Source of the DNA: JBPOJN01 sp052033505
GTDB lineage: Bacteria; UBA10199; JACPAL01; GCA-016699445
Direction of reading: 5' to 3'
DNA: 61,864 nt
Assembly: GCA_052033505.1 (NCBI GenBank)
Contig: JBPOJN010000010.1
Coordinates: 1 to 61,864, forward strand
Part shown: one piece after another, positions 9,382 through 18,533 of the stretch
How the letters are laid out: each line of letters starts with the position of its first letter
Position numbering within the stretch: the first letter of the stretch is position 1
Made by a program: the position numbers and the translations under genes
Notes under the pieces: model-generated
Seen by the model: only the letters and a program-made list of their open reading frames with translations
What the model was told of the DNA's origin: nothing
Databases searched by the model: none

Positions 9382-10062
9382 TTAAGGACGCTTCTCGGAG
9401 GTTGGTGCCAGGCTACAGTAATTTTTGATGTCGAAATCCGAAGAACCGACGTGCACTTCCAGCATTTCGGCGTGGTCCGAGCTGGAGGTGATCTTCCAGA
9501 AGACAGGCACCAAAGGTTTGGAGCTCAGCACGATCTTTTTCCCGTTTTGGGCCGCTTCTTTTTTTGCGGATTGCACGTCTTGGGAGAGCGCTTGCCAATC
9601 CGCGTCTCCCAGTCCGAAACAGGTGCGGGACAGGGTCTGCAGTGTGGGGAGGAATAAATCAGGTACGTTGCCGAAATCGGCCCTTTCCAAATCAGCCTGG
9701 TAATTCAAGGCCAACGACTCGACATGATCTGGCTTGCCCTGTGTGGATGGGGCTTGGAAAAGGGTGAGGGTAAAGCCTCGGGAGGCGATTTGAGGATAGC
9801 GCGATTGCCATCCTTTTTCGTAATGAGGCAGGGCTCCGGTCATCTCGAGAACGTATTCCCGTGCGAGGTTTTTTTGACCCTTCGAGGGTGCGATTTCCCG
9901 AAGGAACTCCCAGGATTTTAAAGTGACCAGAGGATTGAGGCTTAAGGGATCCAGCCGGGAAACGATCGATTGCAGGTTTTTCTCCGGCAGACTCAGAGAA
10001 AGCCCGAAGGCCGTGGTTCCTAAGGCCATGAGCAAAGCGAAGGTTATTCCGAAGAATCGCAT
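9382..10062 (-). CDS. Secreted protein of unknown function
   Basis: The protein has 226 residues with a signal peptide at about 1-20 (MRFFGITFALLMALGTTAFG). The mature protein is mixed alpha/beta with two cysteines (RTCFG and NYCSL). I recognise no family. Its start overlaps the 3' end of tadA by 19 bases on the same strand, so it is translated from the same message. Confidence 0.7.
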   Translation of the reverse strand: MRFFGITFALLMALGTTAFGLSLSLPEKNLQSIVSRLDPLSLNPLVTLKSWEFLREIAPSKGQKNLAREYVLEMTGALPHYEKGWQSRYPQIASRGFTLTLFQAPSTQGKPDHVESLALNYQADLERADFGNVPDLFLPTLQTLSRTCFGLGDADWQALSQDVQSAKKEAAQNGKKIVLSSKPLVPVFWKITSSSDHAEMLEVHVGSSDFDIKNYCSLAPTSEKRP

Positions 10063-10532
10063 GAGAGACCTTTCTTTTTACCCCTGCGGATACGACGGAA
10101 AAAATCGGAGAGAATCGCAGAGCATTCTTCCCCAAGAATTCCTGGAATCGCTGGGAGGCGGTGATTGAGTCGTAAATCTTGCGAAAGATCATACAAAGAC
10201 CCGCAAGCCCCGGCCTTTGGATCCATAGCTCCGAAGACGAGCCGGGAAATGCGGGCTTGTAGTAGCGCGCCCATGCACATCAGACAAGGTTCGAGCGTCA
10301 CATAGATGGAGACGCCGGTCAGGCGCCAAGTTTTTAATTTTTTGGAAAGCTTATGAATGAGGTAAATTTCTGCGTGTCCCAGGGGATCGTTTTTGGATTC
10401 GCGCAAATTGTGTGCGCGCGCGAGGATCTTGCCGTCTTTGACCGCGACGGCGCCGATCGGGCATTCGTTTTTTTTAAAGGCCTTGCGCGCTTCCGCGAGA
10501 GCCGCCTGCATGTAGCGAAGGTCATTTGTCAT
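10044..10532 (-). CDS. tadA: tRNA-specific adenosine deaminase TadA
   Basis: The 162-residue cytidine-deaminase-fold enzyme converts the wobble adenosine of tRNA-Arg(ACG) to inosine. The zinc and catalytic motifs are HAE (in GHAEIYLIH) and PCLMCMGAL (PCxxC), and the N-terminal KKNECPIGAVAV matches the family. The ATG at 10532 places the first helix as in other TadA proteins. An alternative in-frame ATG at 10565 would add 11 residues and overlap panE by 44 bases instead of 11. Neither has a convincing Shine-Dalgarno site, which suggests translational coupling to panE. CDA-fold relatives such as guanine deaminase are less likely given the motif spacing. Confidence 0.88.
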   Translation of the reverse strand: MTNDLRYMQAALAEARKAFKKNECPIGAVAVKDGKILARAHNLRESKNDPLGHAEIYLIHKLSKKLKTWRLTGVSIYVTLEPCLMCMGALLQARISRLVFGAMDPKAGACGSLYDLSQDLRLNHRLPAIPGILGEECSAILSDFFRRIRRGKKKGLSCDSSE

Positions 10533-11442
10533 GGGGGTGAGAGTCGTGAAATTTAAGGAGCTCATAGAGCAGGGTATTGATCGGCATCGGCACGTCGTAT
10601 TTTTTTCCTTCCCGGACTAAGAAGCCGGAGAATGTCTCATGCTCGAGTCTGTGTCCGCGTTCGAAGTCCTGTAGCATCGATGGCCGGACCGCACGAAGGT
10701 CTCGATCAGAGGAGGCGAGACTTTTCTGGATCATGTCCGGGGTGACGGCGACCCCATGGCGTTCGGCGATGCGGCTGACTTCTTCCATAATGTCCGCCAG
10801 GAGTTTTTTTAAGACGGCGGAATCCAGGACGTCTCCGACGGAGGTGTGGGCGATGGTGCAGACTTGGTTGAAAGCCGCATTCCAGCAGAGCTTGGTCCAG
10901 AGGTCTCTCTTAATGTCCGAAGACGCGTGGATGTCGATGCCGGCGTGCGCGAAGGCGCTGACGATATGATCCACGCGCTCGCTCGTACCTCCCGCCATTT
11001 CGCCGGTCGAGACCGTTCCGCGTGCGCTGTGGTGGATTACCCCCGGCGAGACGACTTCAGAACCGATGTAACAGACGCAGCCCAAGACTTTGTTCGCTCC
11101 GAAAGCCGCAGTGAGCTTGATTTCATTTTCGACGCCGTTTTGAAACGAAAGTAAGAGGGTATTGGGGCCGACGACGGGACGGATTTGTTCGATGACTTTG
11201 TCGGTGTCGAAGGATTTGACGCAGATGATAATCACGTCGGGGTCGGAATAACCTTCAAGGCTGGGTACGACGTTCACCTGCGTTTGAAAATCACCTCGGT
11301 AACTCTGAATGACCAGTCCGCGCGCACATAGGGCCTCGAGAGCCGTTCCGCGCGCGAGAAAGGTCACGTCTTCACCTGCGAGCGTGAGTTTCGCTCCGTA
11401 GTAACCGCCCACCGCACCCGCGCCGATGATGAGGATTTTCAT
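10522..11442 (-). CDS. panE: 2-dehydropantoate 2-reductase
   Basis: The 306-residue protein has the N-terminal Rossmann motif LIIGAGAVGGYYGAKL for NADPH, the FQNGVENE motif, and the C-terminal helical domain with a catalytic-type Lys in LWTKLCWNAAFNQ. PanE/ApbA reduces ketopantoate to pantoate in pantothenate and coenzyme A synthesis. Length is normal. It heads a minus-strand run with tadA and the secreted protein at 9382. The start is convergent-free and divergent from the 512-residue gene at 11532, with an 89-base shared upstream region. Other members of the fold act on related 2-oxo acids, so substrate assignment is probable only. Confidence 0.88.
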   Translation of the reverse strand: MKILIIGAGAVGGYYGAKLTLAGEDVTFLARGTALEALCARGLVIQSYRGDFQTQVNVVPSLEGYSDPDVIIICVKSFDTDKVIEQIRPVVGPNTLLLSFQNGVENEIKLTAAFGANKVLGCVCYIGSEVVSPGVIHHSARGTVSTGEMAGGTSERVDHIVSAFAHAGIDIHASSDIKRDLWTKLCWNAAFNQVCTIAHTSVGDVLDSAVLKKLLADIMEEVSRIAERHGVAVTPDMIQKSLASSDRDLRAVRPSMLQDFERGHRLEHETFSGFLVREGKKYDVPMPINTLLYELLKFHDSHPHDK

Positions 11443-11531
11443 TCGGTCCCACTACGGTTAAAACTTCCATACGGACAAGAAAAATCGAGATTTTACAGCA
11501 ACTTCGGTTTCTTCTCGCCGATAATTTCCCG

Positions 11532-13070
11532 ATGAGTATCGTTTCCATAAATCCGGGAATTTTTTCCCAAGCTTTGACCCGCATCGTCGCTGCCGTGAAT
11601 GGTGGCAGTAGCGGCGGGCTGTTCCTCACGCAATTGAACCAACTCACGGGTCTCGGCCTCTCTTCTTTGAATGAGCTTCCTTCTCCCGCGATGATAGCCA
11701 GGTTGGCGGAAGATCCGGATCTCTACGGCAAAGTAGAATCTTTATGCGTCCTGTCCGGCCTGGATGGTTATTTGGGGCCCGAGCTAAAAGATCTCACCCG
11801 TTCACGCGAATTTCTGGATCAAGTCCGTCCGCCTCCGGCGGGGTTCGTCAGATTGACGGGAGAGTTCGGAGCAAAATATATTTCAGAGAGAATCCATGCT
11901 TTTTATATGACTTGTGGGTTTACAACGCGGCACTCCTATGAGTTGGCCGATCTGACGTCGCGATTGACTCAATTCGACGACAAGAATCACTATCGCTTTT
12001 CTCTCGAGGAAACGCTGAAAGGCCTGGAAACATTGCCGTTGGAAACGGGAGAGCGGCTCGAGTTTTGCCGACGCTTTTTGTGTGCGTTGAGAGGAGAAAT
12101 CGCCACCCCCGTCCTCACGAAGATTCCACCGAAAATGGCAGATTCTCTTCAACGGTACCGGGAAATGAAAAAAGGTCTGAAAGAAAGGCGCAATTATCCC
12201 CTGCTGACCGAGACGCGATCCTATGATTTCCTTCCGGGAAGCGTCTATATTCCATTGGTGGCAGCTTTTTTTCTGCTCTCTTTCTCGGAGTATGAAGAGG
12301 CGGGAAAATGTCTGGAAGAAGCGAGAGAAGGGCGCCGTTCTTTTTTTGTGGATGAGGGATCCAGTAATGCTCACCTCTGGCACGCTATACGAAGGACCGA
12401 AGCGCAGCTCGCGAGACATGGCATGGCCGCTTTAGGTATTAAGGACAAGGTCTGCGAAAATTTCGAGCAACCGTATTCATGGAAGATAAAGCAGCAAAAG
12501 GACGCGCAAAAACATTGGAAACATTGTCTTAAACCCCCAGCAGTGCCTGTTTCTTTTTCTTTAAGAGAGATCTCTTCTGCTGTCCGTCCTGACTGGCTGC
12601 TTCCCGAGAAGGAAGATTCGGTTCGGTTGAGAGAGCGTGAATTCAATGATGATCGTTGGATCGCTCTTTACAGGCTCGTTTTGTCCGGATGGAAACCGGG
12701 GGATGTGCCGACCGAAGACATGATGTTGGCGATGTTTGAATTCTTCCCGATCGAAGTCAGCCAGCTCAAAGAGGGGCGACGTATGCTTTTGGACGGTTAT
12801 GGGGCCGCTCGACTCGCAGTGCTTTTGAGCTTGGTGGGAGATGGATTCTTACCCATGCAGACTTTAGATCGGATTGGGGCGCGGGAATATAGCGCTGTTG
12901 AGCCGCAATCTCATGAAAGAGAAATTCAAACATGGGGTATGTCGCTGTTTACCTTAGAAGGTGCGGTTTCTTTTATTCCCGGCACCCGAGAAGTGATCGG
13001 GGCCTATCATGATAAAGAATCGCCGTCGCCGGCTCGCCGCGCTCCCGCTAAAAGGCAGGGGCGTCGCTAG
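11532..13070 (+). CDS. Large protein of unknown function
   Basis: The 512-residue protein has no signal peptide and no certain membrane segment; a hydrophobic stretch near 240-252 (VYIPLVAAFFLLSF) is the only candidate. The sequence is helix-rich, with a TPR-like look around EYEEAGKCLEEAREGRRSF. It ends in a basic, proline-rich tail (SPSPARRAPAKRQGRR). I do not recognise the family. It stands alone, divergent from panE and convergent with ppnP. Confidence 0.7.
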   Translation: MSIVSINPGIFSQALTRIVAAVNGGSSGGLFLTQLNQLTGLGLSSLNELPSPAMIARLAEDPDLYGKVESLCVLSGLDGYLGPELKDLTRSREFLDQVRPPPAGFVRLTGEFGAKYISERIHAFYMTCGFTTRHSYELADLTSRLTQFDDKNHYRFSLEETLKGLETLPLETGERLEFCRRFLCALRGEIATPVLTKIPPKMADSLQRYREMKKGLKERRNYPLLTETRSYDFLPGSVYIPLVAAFFLLSFSEYEEAGKCLEEAREGRRSFFVDEGSSNAHLWHAIRRTEAQLARHGMAALGIKDKVCENFEQPYSWKIKQQKDAQKHWKHCLKPPAVPVSFSLREISSAVRPDWLLPEKEDSVRLREREFNDDRWIALYRLVLSGWKPGDVPTEDMMLAMFEFFPIEVSQLKEGRRMLLDGYGAARLAVLLSLVGDGFLPMQTLDRIGAREYSAVEPQSHEREIQTWGMSLFTLEGAVSFIPGTREVIGAYHDKESPSPARRAPAKRQGRR

Positions 13071-13080
13071 ATCGAAAGAC

Positions 13081-13401
13081 TCATTCGAAATAACAAACGT
13101 ATTCGCAAATCCCGTCTTTGACCGAAATCGTAAAAGAAGAATTGCCCGGGATGAAAAACTGTTCGCCTGTTTCATGAGTGCGTTGCACGCCGCTCGCTTG
13201 AACGACATGGCAGTTTCCCGCCGTAATCACCATGCGCTCCGGCGCGCCGGTGTTAAACGTATAAGTGCCGGGATAAATCAGTCCTAAGGTAAATTTTTCC
13301 CCGTCGCGATCATACACGGTATGGCTCACGACGCGGCCGTCGAAATAGACGTTGGCTTTGGCGTCGACGGAAACATGGTGAAATTTTTGGGTCATATTCA
13401 T
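13081..13401 (-). CDS. ppnP: Pyrimidine/purine nucleoside phosphorylase PpnP
   Basis: The ~106-residue single-domain cupin is of the PpnP (DUF1255, YaiE) family, which cleaves nucleosides with phosphate. The family pattern is visible in KANVYFDGRVVSHTV, FTLGLIYPGTYTFNT, PERMVITAG and EQFFIPGNSSF. It is cytosolic. AAGGAG lies upstream, about 10 bases before this ATG and 7 before a GTG one codon earlier (13404), so the exact start is uncertain. It is convergent with the unknown gene at 11532. Confidence 0.87.
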   Translation of the reverse strand: MNMTQKFHHVSVDAKANVYFDGRVVSHTVYDRDGEKFTLGLIYPGTYTFNTGAPERMVITAGNCHVVQASGVQRTHETGEQFFIPGNSSFTISVKDGICEYVCYFE

Positions 13402-13666
13402 CACAGGAGAACTCCTTAACCAACGGCAAATAGTACCGTTCGGTGGTCAAAGAAAGGCAAATTATTCCGATAGAATGTTTTTGTCCGTTTTGTAGGCACC
13501 GCGGAAATTTTTTTAAAATAATCATTCATTATCAGGATGTTAAAAAAACATTTCTTTGCGACGCGCGAGTCTCATTTTTTGGCGAGGATATTGCTCATAT
13601 TCCTTTATTCCATCCGCGCGGGCCGTTCCTGAATCTCTGCTGGTAAAAAATCTAACCAAATCAAAA

Positions 13667-13981
13667 ATGGAAAAACGAAGACTGACGAGTTTGGTTTTTA
13701 TGGCTGCACTTCTGTGCGGATGTTCGGAAGCTATTGAGTTCGAGCGATCTTCGGAAGGGGGCACGGGGATAGAAACTTTCGGTCTTCCTGCCGCCACGAT
13801 TACGTCTCAGGTGACTTCCGGCGCCAAAATTCTTTCCTCCCGAAACTTAACCGTCGTGGCCAAGCTTTCTCCGATTTCTTTCAAGAATTCTTCGCGGGGA
13901 ACGACGACGAAATTACAAGACCCGTCTTTTGAAGCGGCCGCCCAATCGGTGATGCAAGGAACGAAAGTTTTGGAACGATAA
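13667..13981 (+). CDS. Small putative lipoprotein
   Basis: The 104-residue protein has a basic N-terminus (MEKRRLT), a hydrophobic core and a lipobox-like LLCGC, so it is probably a lipoprotein with the acylated Cys near residue 18. The mature part is Ser/Thr-rich and low in hydrophobic residues. The ATG at 13667 is chosen because it gives a proper signal sequence; the frame is open 37 codons further upstream. It ends one base before the tail-fibre-like gene at 13983, so the two are almost certainly one operon. No family recognised. Confidence 0.65.
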   Translation: MEKRRLTSLVFMAALLCGCSEAIEFERSSEGGTGIETFGLPAATITSQVTSGAKILSSRNLTVVAKLSPISFKNSSRGTTTKLQDPSFEAAAQSVMQGTKVLER

Positions 13982-13982
13982 C

Positions 13983-16907
13983 ATGCGCAAAGCCTTCGGT
14001 CTTTTTATTGTCGGGACGCTCCTTGCTCACGCAAGTCTTCTTTACGCGTCCAATACGGACATGGCCGTCGATTTATTCGCCGTGGATCAGGACGGCAACA
14101 CGCTCTCCGGAGATTTCCACGTCACGTATTGCCTCTCTTCCAGCGCTTCGGAAAGACAATGCGTACTGGAGTCGGAACAAGACGCTTTTTTTGAAGAAGG
14201 TTTTTATCAGGGGCTGATCGGTCTTGAGTCTCTGAACCCCGAGCAAATTCCCGAATCGGCTTTCCTCTGGATCGATATCGGAGAAGAGGAGCTGTCTCCT
14301 TTGGAAATCGGGGCGAGTCTCTGGTCCATTTCCAGTCGTCTGGCCGATCGGGCCCTGCAAGCGGATGTGGCGGACGTCGCCTTGACGCTTGCCTCCGGAG
14401 GTCTTGGTTCCGGACTTGTGAACGCCGGTGGTATCATCACCATCGATACGGCTTCCGTTCCTCAGCTGGGATCTTCCAATCAATGGTCCAACCAACAATT
14501 ATTTTCGAATGCGCCTGCGGACACGGACCCTTCCCATGCGACCGTTCGCATCAATCCGACGGCGGATCCCGACTCGGTGCTGCTGGCCGTTCAAAATAAC
14601 GGGGCGTCGCAGATGACCGTCGATGCCGAAGGGGATGTTGCGATTGCTGGCGATCTCACTGCCAGTGGTTTGGGACGGTTTACGAATCTGATAGTCGATG
14701 GATCCAGTGCGGATGCGCTTGTCTTGGATGCCGTTGGGACGGGGGCGGGGCAAACCGCCGAAATGAGATTTTATGAATTGGATTCCGCGCCCGGAACGAA
14801 CGGCGTGAATTATGTGGGTTTCAAAGCGCCCGATGCCATCACGGCCAATCAAGTTTGGACCTTTCCCGATGCCGACGGAGATAATGGACAGATCTTAGCG
14901 ACCGACGGGGTCGGGGGTCTCTTCTGGGTTTCCGTAGGAGGAACGGGAACCATCACAGGGGTCACCGCCGGAAGCGGTCTGACGGGCGGCGGGTTGTCCG
15001 GAACCGTGACGGTCGCCATCGACACGAATGCGGTCACGTCTGCCATGATTGCGGACGGAACCATCGCCGCTGTCGATATCGCCAACGGAACGATTACCAA
15101 CACTCAAATTAATGCGGCCGCTGCCATCGCCGATTCAAAGTTGGCGACTATTTCCACGGCCGGCAAAGTCGCCGATACCGCCTTGTCCGCGAACGTTTCT
15201 TTATTGGGATCCTCGATCGACAGCTCAGAAATTACCGATGGTACGATTACGAGCACGGACATCAGCGGTTCCGCGGGCATTACCGATGCGCAAGTTTCAA
15301 ATACACTGACCTCGAGTCTTTTTGTCGGATCGGGCTCTTCCACCAACGCCGTCGATTTAGGGACCGCCGAAGTCGCAGGGATACTAACCGTCTCTAAAGG
15401 AGGAACGGGAGCGGATCTCTCGGCGACGGGAGGGGCGAACCAATTCGTCAGACAATCCTCTTCCGGCGGCGCCTTGACCGTAAGCGCTCTCGCCGACGCC
15501 GACGTGCCCAATAATATAACGATCGATTTAGCCTCCGCCGCAACGGCCCTGGCCGCGAACGGCACCAACTGCGGCGCCGGACAATATCCGCTGGGAGTGG
15601 ATGCCTCCGGAAATGCCGAAGGATGTACCGCGCCAACGACGGGGACGGTCACCAGTGTGGGTTCCGGCACAGGACTCACCGGCGGGCCCATTACAGGCAC
15701 GGGTTCTCTTTCGATCGATCAAAGTTTCAGCCCCACCTGGACGGGTCTTCAGACTTTTTCCCATCAGGCCGTTTTCACTAGAGACCCGACGGACACCACG
15801 GCTCCCAACGCCTCTGTCCTCATCAATCCGGCAACATCGGCCGCCAATGAGAAATTTTTCGCGATTGAAGATAATGGGTCGGGAGTCTTCAGCGTGGATA
15901 AAGAAGGCGATGTTTCGGCTCATGATATGAACGCTTCGGGGACGATTACGGGAACCCTTTCGGGAAATGCAAGTACGGCAACGGCGCTCGCAGCGAACGG
16001 TACTAACTGCAGCGCGGGACAATATCCGCTGGGAGTGGACGCTTCGGGGAGCGTGGAAGGATGCACGACGGCGACGACCGGGACCGTCACGAGCGTCAGC
16101 GGCAGCGCTCCCATCATATCTTCGGGAGGCAACACCCCGACTCTTTCCATCAGTGATGCAACCACGGCGGCAAAGGGTGCGGCGTCTTTCAGCGCTTCGA
16201 ATTTTTCCGTTTCCAGTGGAGCCGTCTCCATCAAATCCGGAGGCGTTACGACGACGGAAATCGCGGACGGTACGATTGTCGATGCCGACGTCTCTTCTTC
16301 GGCGGCGATTACATCCACGAAGGTCTCTTTGGCCGACGGCACAATCTTGGTCGGAAACGGATCCTCTCAAGCCGCCGCCGTGTCCATGTCCGGCGACGTG
16401 ACGATCGATAACGCGGGAGCGACGACGATCGGGACGGGAAAAGTCACGTCGGGAAAAATTCTGGATGCGACCATCACCACGACGGACATCAGCAATTCCG
16501 CCGGAATCACCGACGCCCAGGTCAATGGTGATCTCACGATCAGCGGCGGCACTGTCAATAACACGCCCGTCGGGGCCACCACGCGGTCGACCGGCGCATT
16601 TACGAGTTTAACCGTCGGCTCGGGAAGCACCGGAAACAGCATTTCCCGAATACTGACGGGCAGCGCGGCCTTGAATTTCGCCTCCACCGGCGCCCTTCCG
16701 GGATGCAGTGCGGATTTGACCATTGCGGTGACGAATGCCGCTCTCGGCAATCCCGTTTTTCTGGGCGTGCCGAACGGGAGCGTAGGGACGGCTTCTCAAT
16801 TTACGGCTTGGGTCTCGGCCGCGGATACGGTGGCCGTGCGCCACTGCAGTACCACGGTCTTGGTTGATCCCGCATCGGGGACGTTCAACGTCGTGGTGTT
16901 CCAATGA
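13983..16907 (+). CDS. Large secreted tail-fibre-like repeat protein
   Basis: The 974-residue protein has a signal peptide (about 1-22). It has an N-terminal beta domain (about 23-125), then long Gly/Ala/Ser/Thr-rich repeats such as GTITGVTAGSGLTGGGLSG, repeated ITDAQV and SSEITDGTI, as in phage tail fibres. A ~45-residue unit beginning ATALAANGTNC is present twice (about 519-565 and 664-710), also visible at DNA level near 15541 and 15981. The C-terminal ~85 residues form a compact beta domain ending FNVVVFQ. It is probably an extracellular fibre or adhesin. No other phage structural gene is near, so it is not read as prophage. The protein at 59361 has a related layout. Confidence 0.75.
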   Translation: MRKAFGLFIVGTLLAHASLLYASNTDMAVDLFAVDQDGNTLSGDFHVTYCLSSSASERQCVLESEQDAFFEEGFYQGLIGLESLNPEQIPESAFLWIDIGEEELSPLEIGASLWSISSRLADRALQADVADVALTLASGGLGSGLVNAGGIITIDTASVPQLGSSNQWSNQQLFSNAPADTDPSHATVRINPTADPDSVLLAVQNNGASQMTVDAEGDVAIAGDLTASGLGRFTNLIVDGSSADALVLDAVGTGAGQTAEMRFYELDSAPGTNGVNYVGFKAPDAITANQVWTFPDADGDNGQILATDGVGGLFWVSVGGTGTITGVTAGSGLTGGGLSGTVTVAIDTNAVTSAMIADGTIAAVDIANGTITNTQINAAAAIADSKLATISTAGKVADTALSANVSLLGSSIDSSEITDGTITSTDISGSAGITDAQVSNTLTSSLFVGSGSSTNAVDLGTAEVAGILTVSKGGTGADLSATGGANQFVRQSSSGGALTVSALADADVPNNITIDLASAATALAANGTNCGAGQYPLGVDASGNAEGCTAPTTGTVTSVGSGTGLTGGPITGTGSLSIDQSFSPTWTGLQTFSHQAVFTRDPTDTTAPNASVLINPATSAANEKFFAIEDNGSGVFSVDKEGDVSAHDMNASGTITGTLSGNASTATALAANGTNCSAGQYPLGVDASGSVEGCTTATTGTVTSVSGSAPIISSGGNTPTLSISDATTAAKGAASFSASNFSVSSGAVSIKSGGVTTTEIADGTIVDADVSSSAAITSTKVSLADGTILVGNGSSQAAAVSMSGDVTIDNAGATTIGTGKVTSGKILDATITTTDISNSAGITDAQVNGDLTISGGTVNNTPVGATTRSTGAFTSLTVGSGSTGNSISRILTGSAALNFASTGALPGCSADLTIAVTNAALGNPVFLGVPNGSVGTASQFTAWVSAADTVAVRHCSTTVLVDPASGTFNVVVFQ

Positions 16908-16909
16908 TA

Positions 16910-16953
16910 GGGGCTCGCGTCGCCCCCTCCGTTGGCAATCCGCCTTCGGCGGA
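16910..16953. terminator. GC-rich hairpins between convergent genes
   Basis: Two inverted repeats follow the stop of the tail-fibre-like gene. GGGGC/GCCCC lies at 16910-16914 and 16922-16926. TCCGCC/GGCGGA lies at 16939-16944 and 16948-16953 with a three-base loop. No long T-run follows either, so termination is likely but not proven. The gap (16908-17004) separates two convergent genes and holds nothing else. Confidence 0.45.
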
Positions 16954-17004
16954 CCCCCTCAAAGTACCTTCGGTGCCTCTGGGATTTCCCGTGGTTTCTA
17001 TCTT

Positions 17005-18273
17005 TTATTGAAGGATAAGAGAACATCCGCCGGCGGCCTGAGTTTCGAAGGTTTTTACATGCGGCACAACTTCCTGCGCGGAAGAGACGGCTTGAAAAGC
17101 GTCCATAATCCCAGAGACACCCGAAGAAGAAAGGGCCGAGGACGAAGAGGAGTCGGCGCGGGCCGTTTCGCTTAAAATATTGGAAATTTGCACCGGGGTC
17201 AGTTGCGTATTGTTTGAAAGAAGAAGGGCCGCGACTCCGCTCACATGGGCGGCAGCGGCGCTGGTGCCGGTTTCGTGAAAATAACCGCCTTTCGTTCTCG
17301 TCGTAAGGATGTCGACTCCGGGTGCCAAGACGTCGATGATTCCGGAGCCATAGTTCGAAAATGAGGCAAGCCGCCCGTTGTCGTCATGAGCCCCGACGGT
17401 TATGATGTTGGCGAGCGGTGAGGCTGCGGGATAAACGGGATCGACGGAAAGATTGACGCCTTTATTCCCGGACGCCACGACCACCACCGCGCCCTTGTCC
17501 AAAGCCCTTCCAATCGCTTCTTCCAGAAAAGCCGACCGCTCTCCCCCTGCGATCCCCCAGCTCATATTGATGATGCGTGCTCCGTGATCGACGGCGTAGT
17601 CGATCGCCCGGATCGCGTTCGAGGTGTCGGTCGATCCATTATCGACAATTTTCAAAGGCATGATCCGGGCCTTTTGACACACTCCCGACATCCCGACCGA
17701 GTTGCCGCCGACGGCGCCGATAATTCCGGCCATGGCGGTTCCGTGACCGGCGTTGTCGGTGACGTCTCCATTGTCGTCCGCGAAATTATAACCGTCACTG
17801 TCATCGATATAAGAATCGCCGTCGTCGTCTTTTCCATTGCCGGCGATTTCTTCTGTATTCCGCCAAAGATTTTCCTGAAGGTCGGGATGCTGAGTGTCGA
17901 CGCCCGTGTCCAGAACCGCGATGACGACTCCGTCGCAATGGCTGGAAACGTCCCACGCTTCGAAAATATGGCTGATCTCGTAATTCGTAAAAGGCTCGTG
18001 ACTGAAAAGAGGATCGTTCGGCAACGAAGAGAAATCGATTTTATAGTCCGGTTCGGCAAAGGCGACGTCCGGGTCGGCATTCAAAGAGTCAGCGAGTTGT
18101 TGCGATTCTCCGGGACCTGTTTCCCATCGGACGACGGTGCTTTTTGGTGAAAGGCTTAAGGCCGACAGGGAGGTCTCTTGACGGTAGCGAACCAGGACTC
18201 CCTCTGCAGAAGAAGTGCTGATCCAGGTGAACAACAACAATCCAAAAGCCATGAAGGAGCTTAGTTTTTTCAT
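17005..18273 (-). CDS. Secreted subtilisin-like (S8) serine peptidase with GGCSL C-terminus
   Basis: The 422-residue protein has a signal peptide (1 to about 23), an inhibitor-I9-like propeptide (about 24-80) and an S8 domain. The catalytic residues are all visible: Asp122 in AVLDTGVD, His177 in AGHGTAMAG, oxyanion Asn270 in ASGNKG and Ser338 in GTSAAAAH. The usual GTSMAAPH is altered around the serine but keeps the nucleophile. An acidic insert (GNGKDDDGDSYIDD) looks calcium-binding. The C-terminus is a Ser-rich stretch and then AAGGCSLILQ. The metallopeptidase at 60638 ends in GGCSLLR, suggesting a shared sorting or modification tag. It is convergent with the tail-fibre-like gene. Confidence 0.9.
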   Translation of the reverse strand: MKKLSSFMAFGLLLFTWISTSSAEGVLVRYRQETSLSALSLSPKSTVVRWETGPGESQQLADSLNADPDVAFAEPDYKIDFSSLPNDPLFSHEPFTNYEISHIFEAWDVSSHCDGVVIAVLDTGVDTQHPDLQENLWRNTEEIAGNGKDDDGDSYIDDSDGYNFADDNGDVTDNAGHGTAMAGIIGAVGGNSVGMSGVCQKARIMPLKIVDNGSTDTSNAIRAIDYAVDHGARIINMSWGIAGGERSAFLEEAIGRALDKGAVVVVASGNKGVNLSVDPVYPAASPLANIITVGAHDDNGRLASFSNYGSGIIDVLAPGVDILTTRTKGGYFHETGTSAAAAHVSGVAALLLSNNTQLTPVQISNILSETARADSSSSSALSSSGVSGIMDAFQAVSSAQEVVPHVKTFETQAAGGCSLILQ

Positions 18274-18533
18274 ATTTTATATTATTTCTGTAAAGAAGCG
18301 GCCATGGGGATATAAATATGACCACTATGGTAGTTTTGATAATAATGTCTTCTAACAGAACTAAATTTAACCTAAATAAGAACAATAGGCAAGTTTTTTT
18401 ACCTAAATAATAATAAATATAGCCAATATCTGTAATTACTTTTATTTATTAAATATTTATATTTAAATTATAGGCTTAAAACTTGTGATTTTAAGGCGAT
18501 GGCGCAGAAAAAAACTATCCTATCAAGAGACGT
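18274..18533. other. AT-rich intergenic region with direct repeat
   Basis: This 260-base gap lies upstream of the subtilase (minus strand) and downstream of the OmpA-domain gene. It is strikingly AT-rich compared with its surroundings. ACCTAAATAA occurs twice, at 18370-18379 and 18401-18410, 31 bases apart and in the same orientation, i.e. about three helical turns. No gene is seen. It probably holds the subtilase promoter and perhaps a regulator site. Confidence 0.45.

Noticed and set aside
15530..16080. Repeated ~100-base units that might suggest a CRISPR or other repeat array
   Set aside because: Only two copies, in frame inside a coding region, with no regular spacers; no cas gene is seen anywhere in the window.
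15104..16370. Long minus-strand open frames under the tail-fibre-like gene
   Set aside because: They mirror the Thr/Ser/Gly repeat codons of the plus-strand protein and have no start context or signal.
13983..16907. Prophage, suggested by tail-fibre-like sequence
   Set aside because: The protein has a signal peptide, and no capsid, terminase, portal or lysis gene is near; fibre-type repeats also occur in bacterial surface proteins.
17584..18150. Plus-strand open frame opposite the subtilase
   Set aside because: It is a reading-frame shadow: the minus strand carries an intact catalytic Asp/His/Ser set over the same interval.
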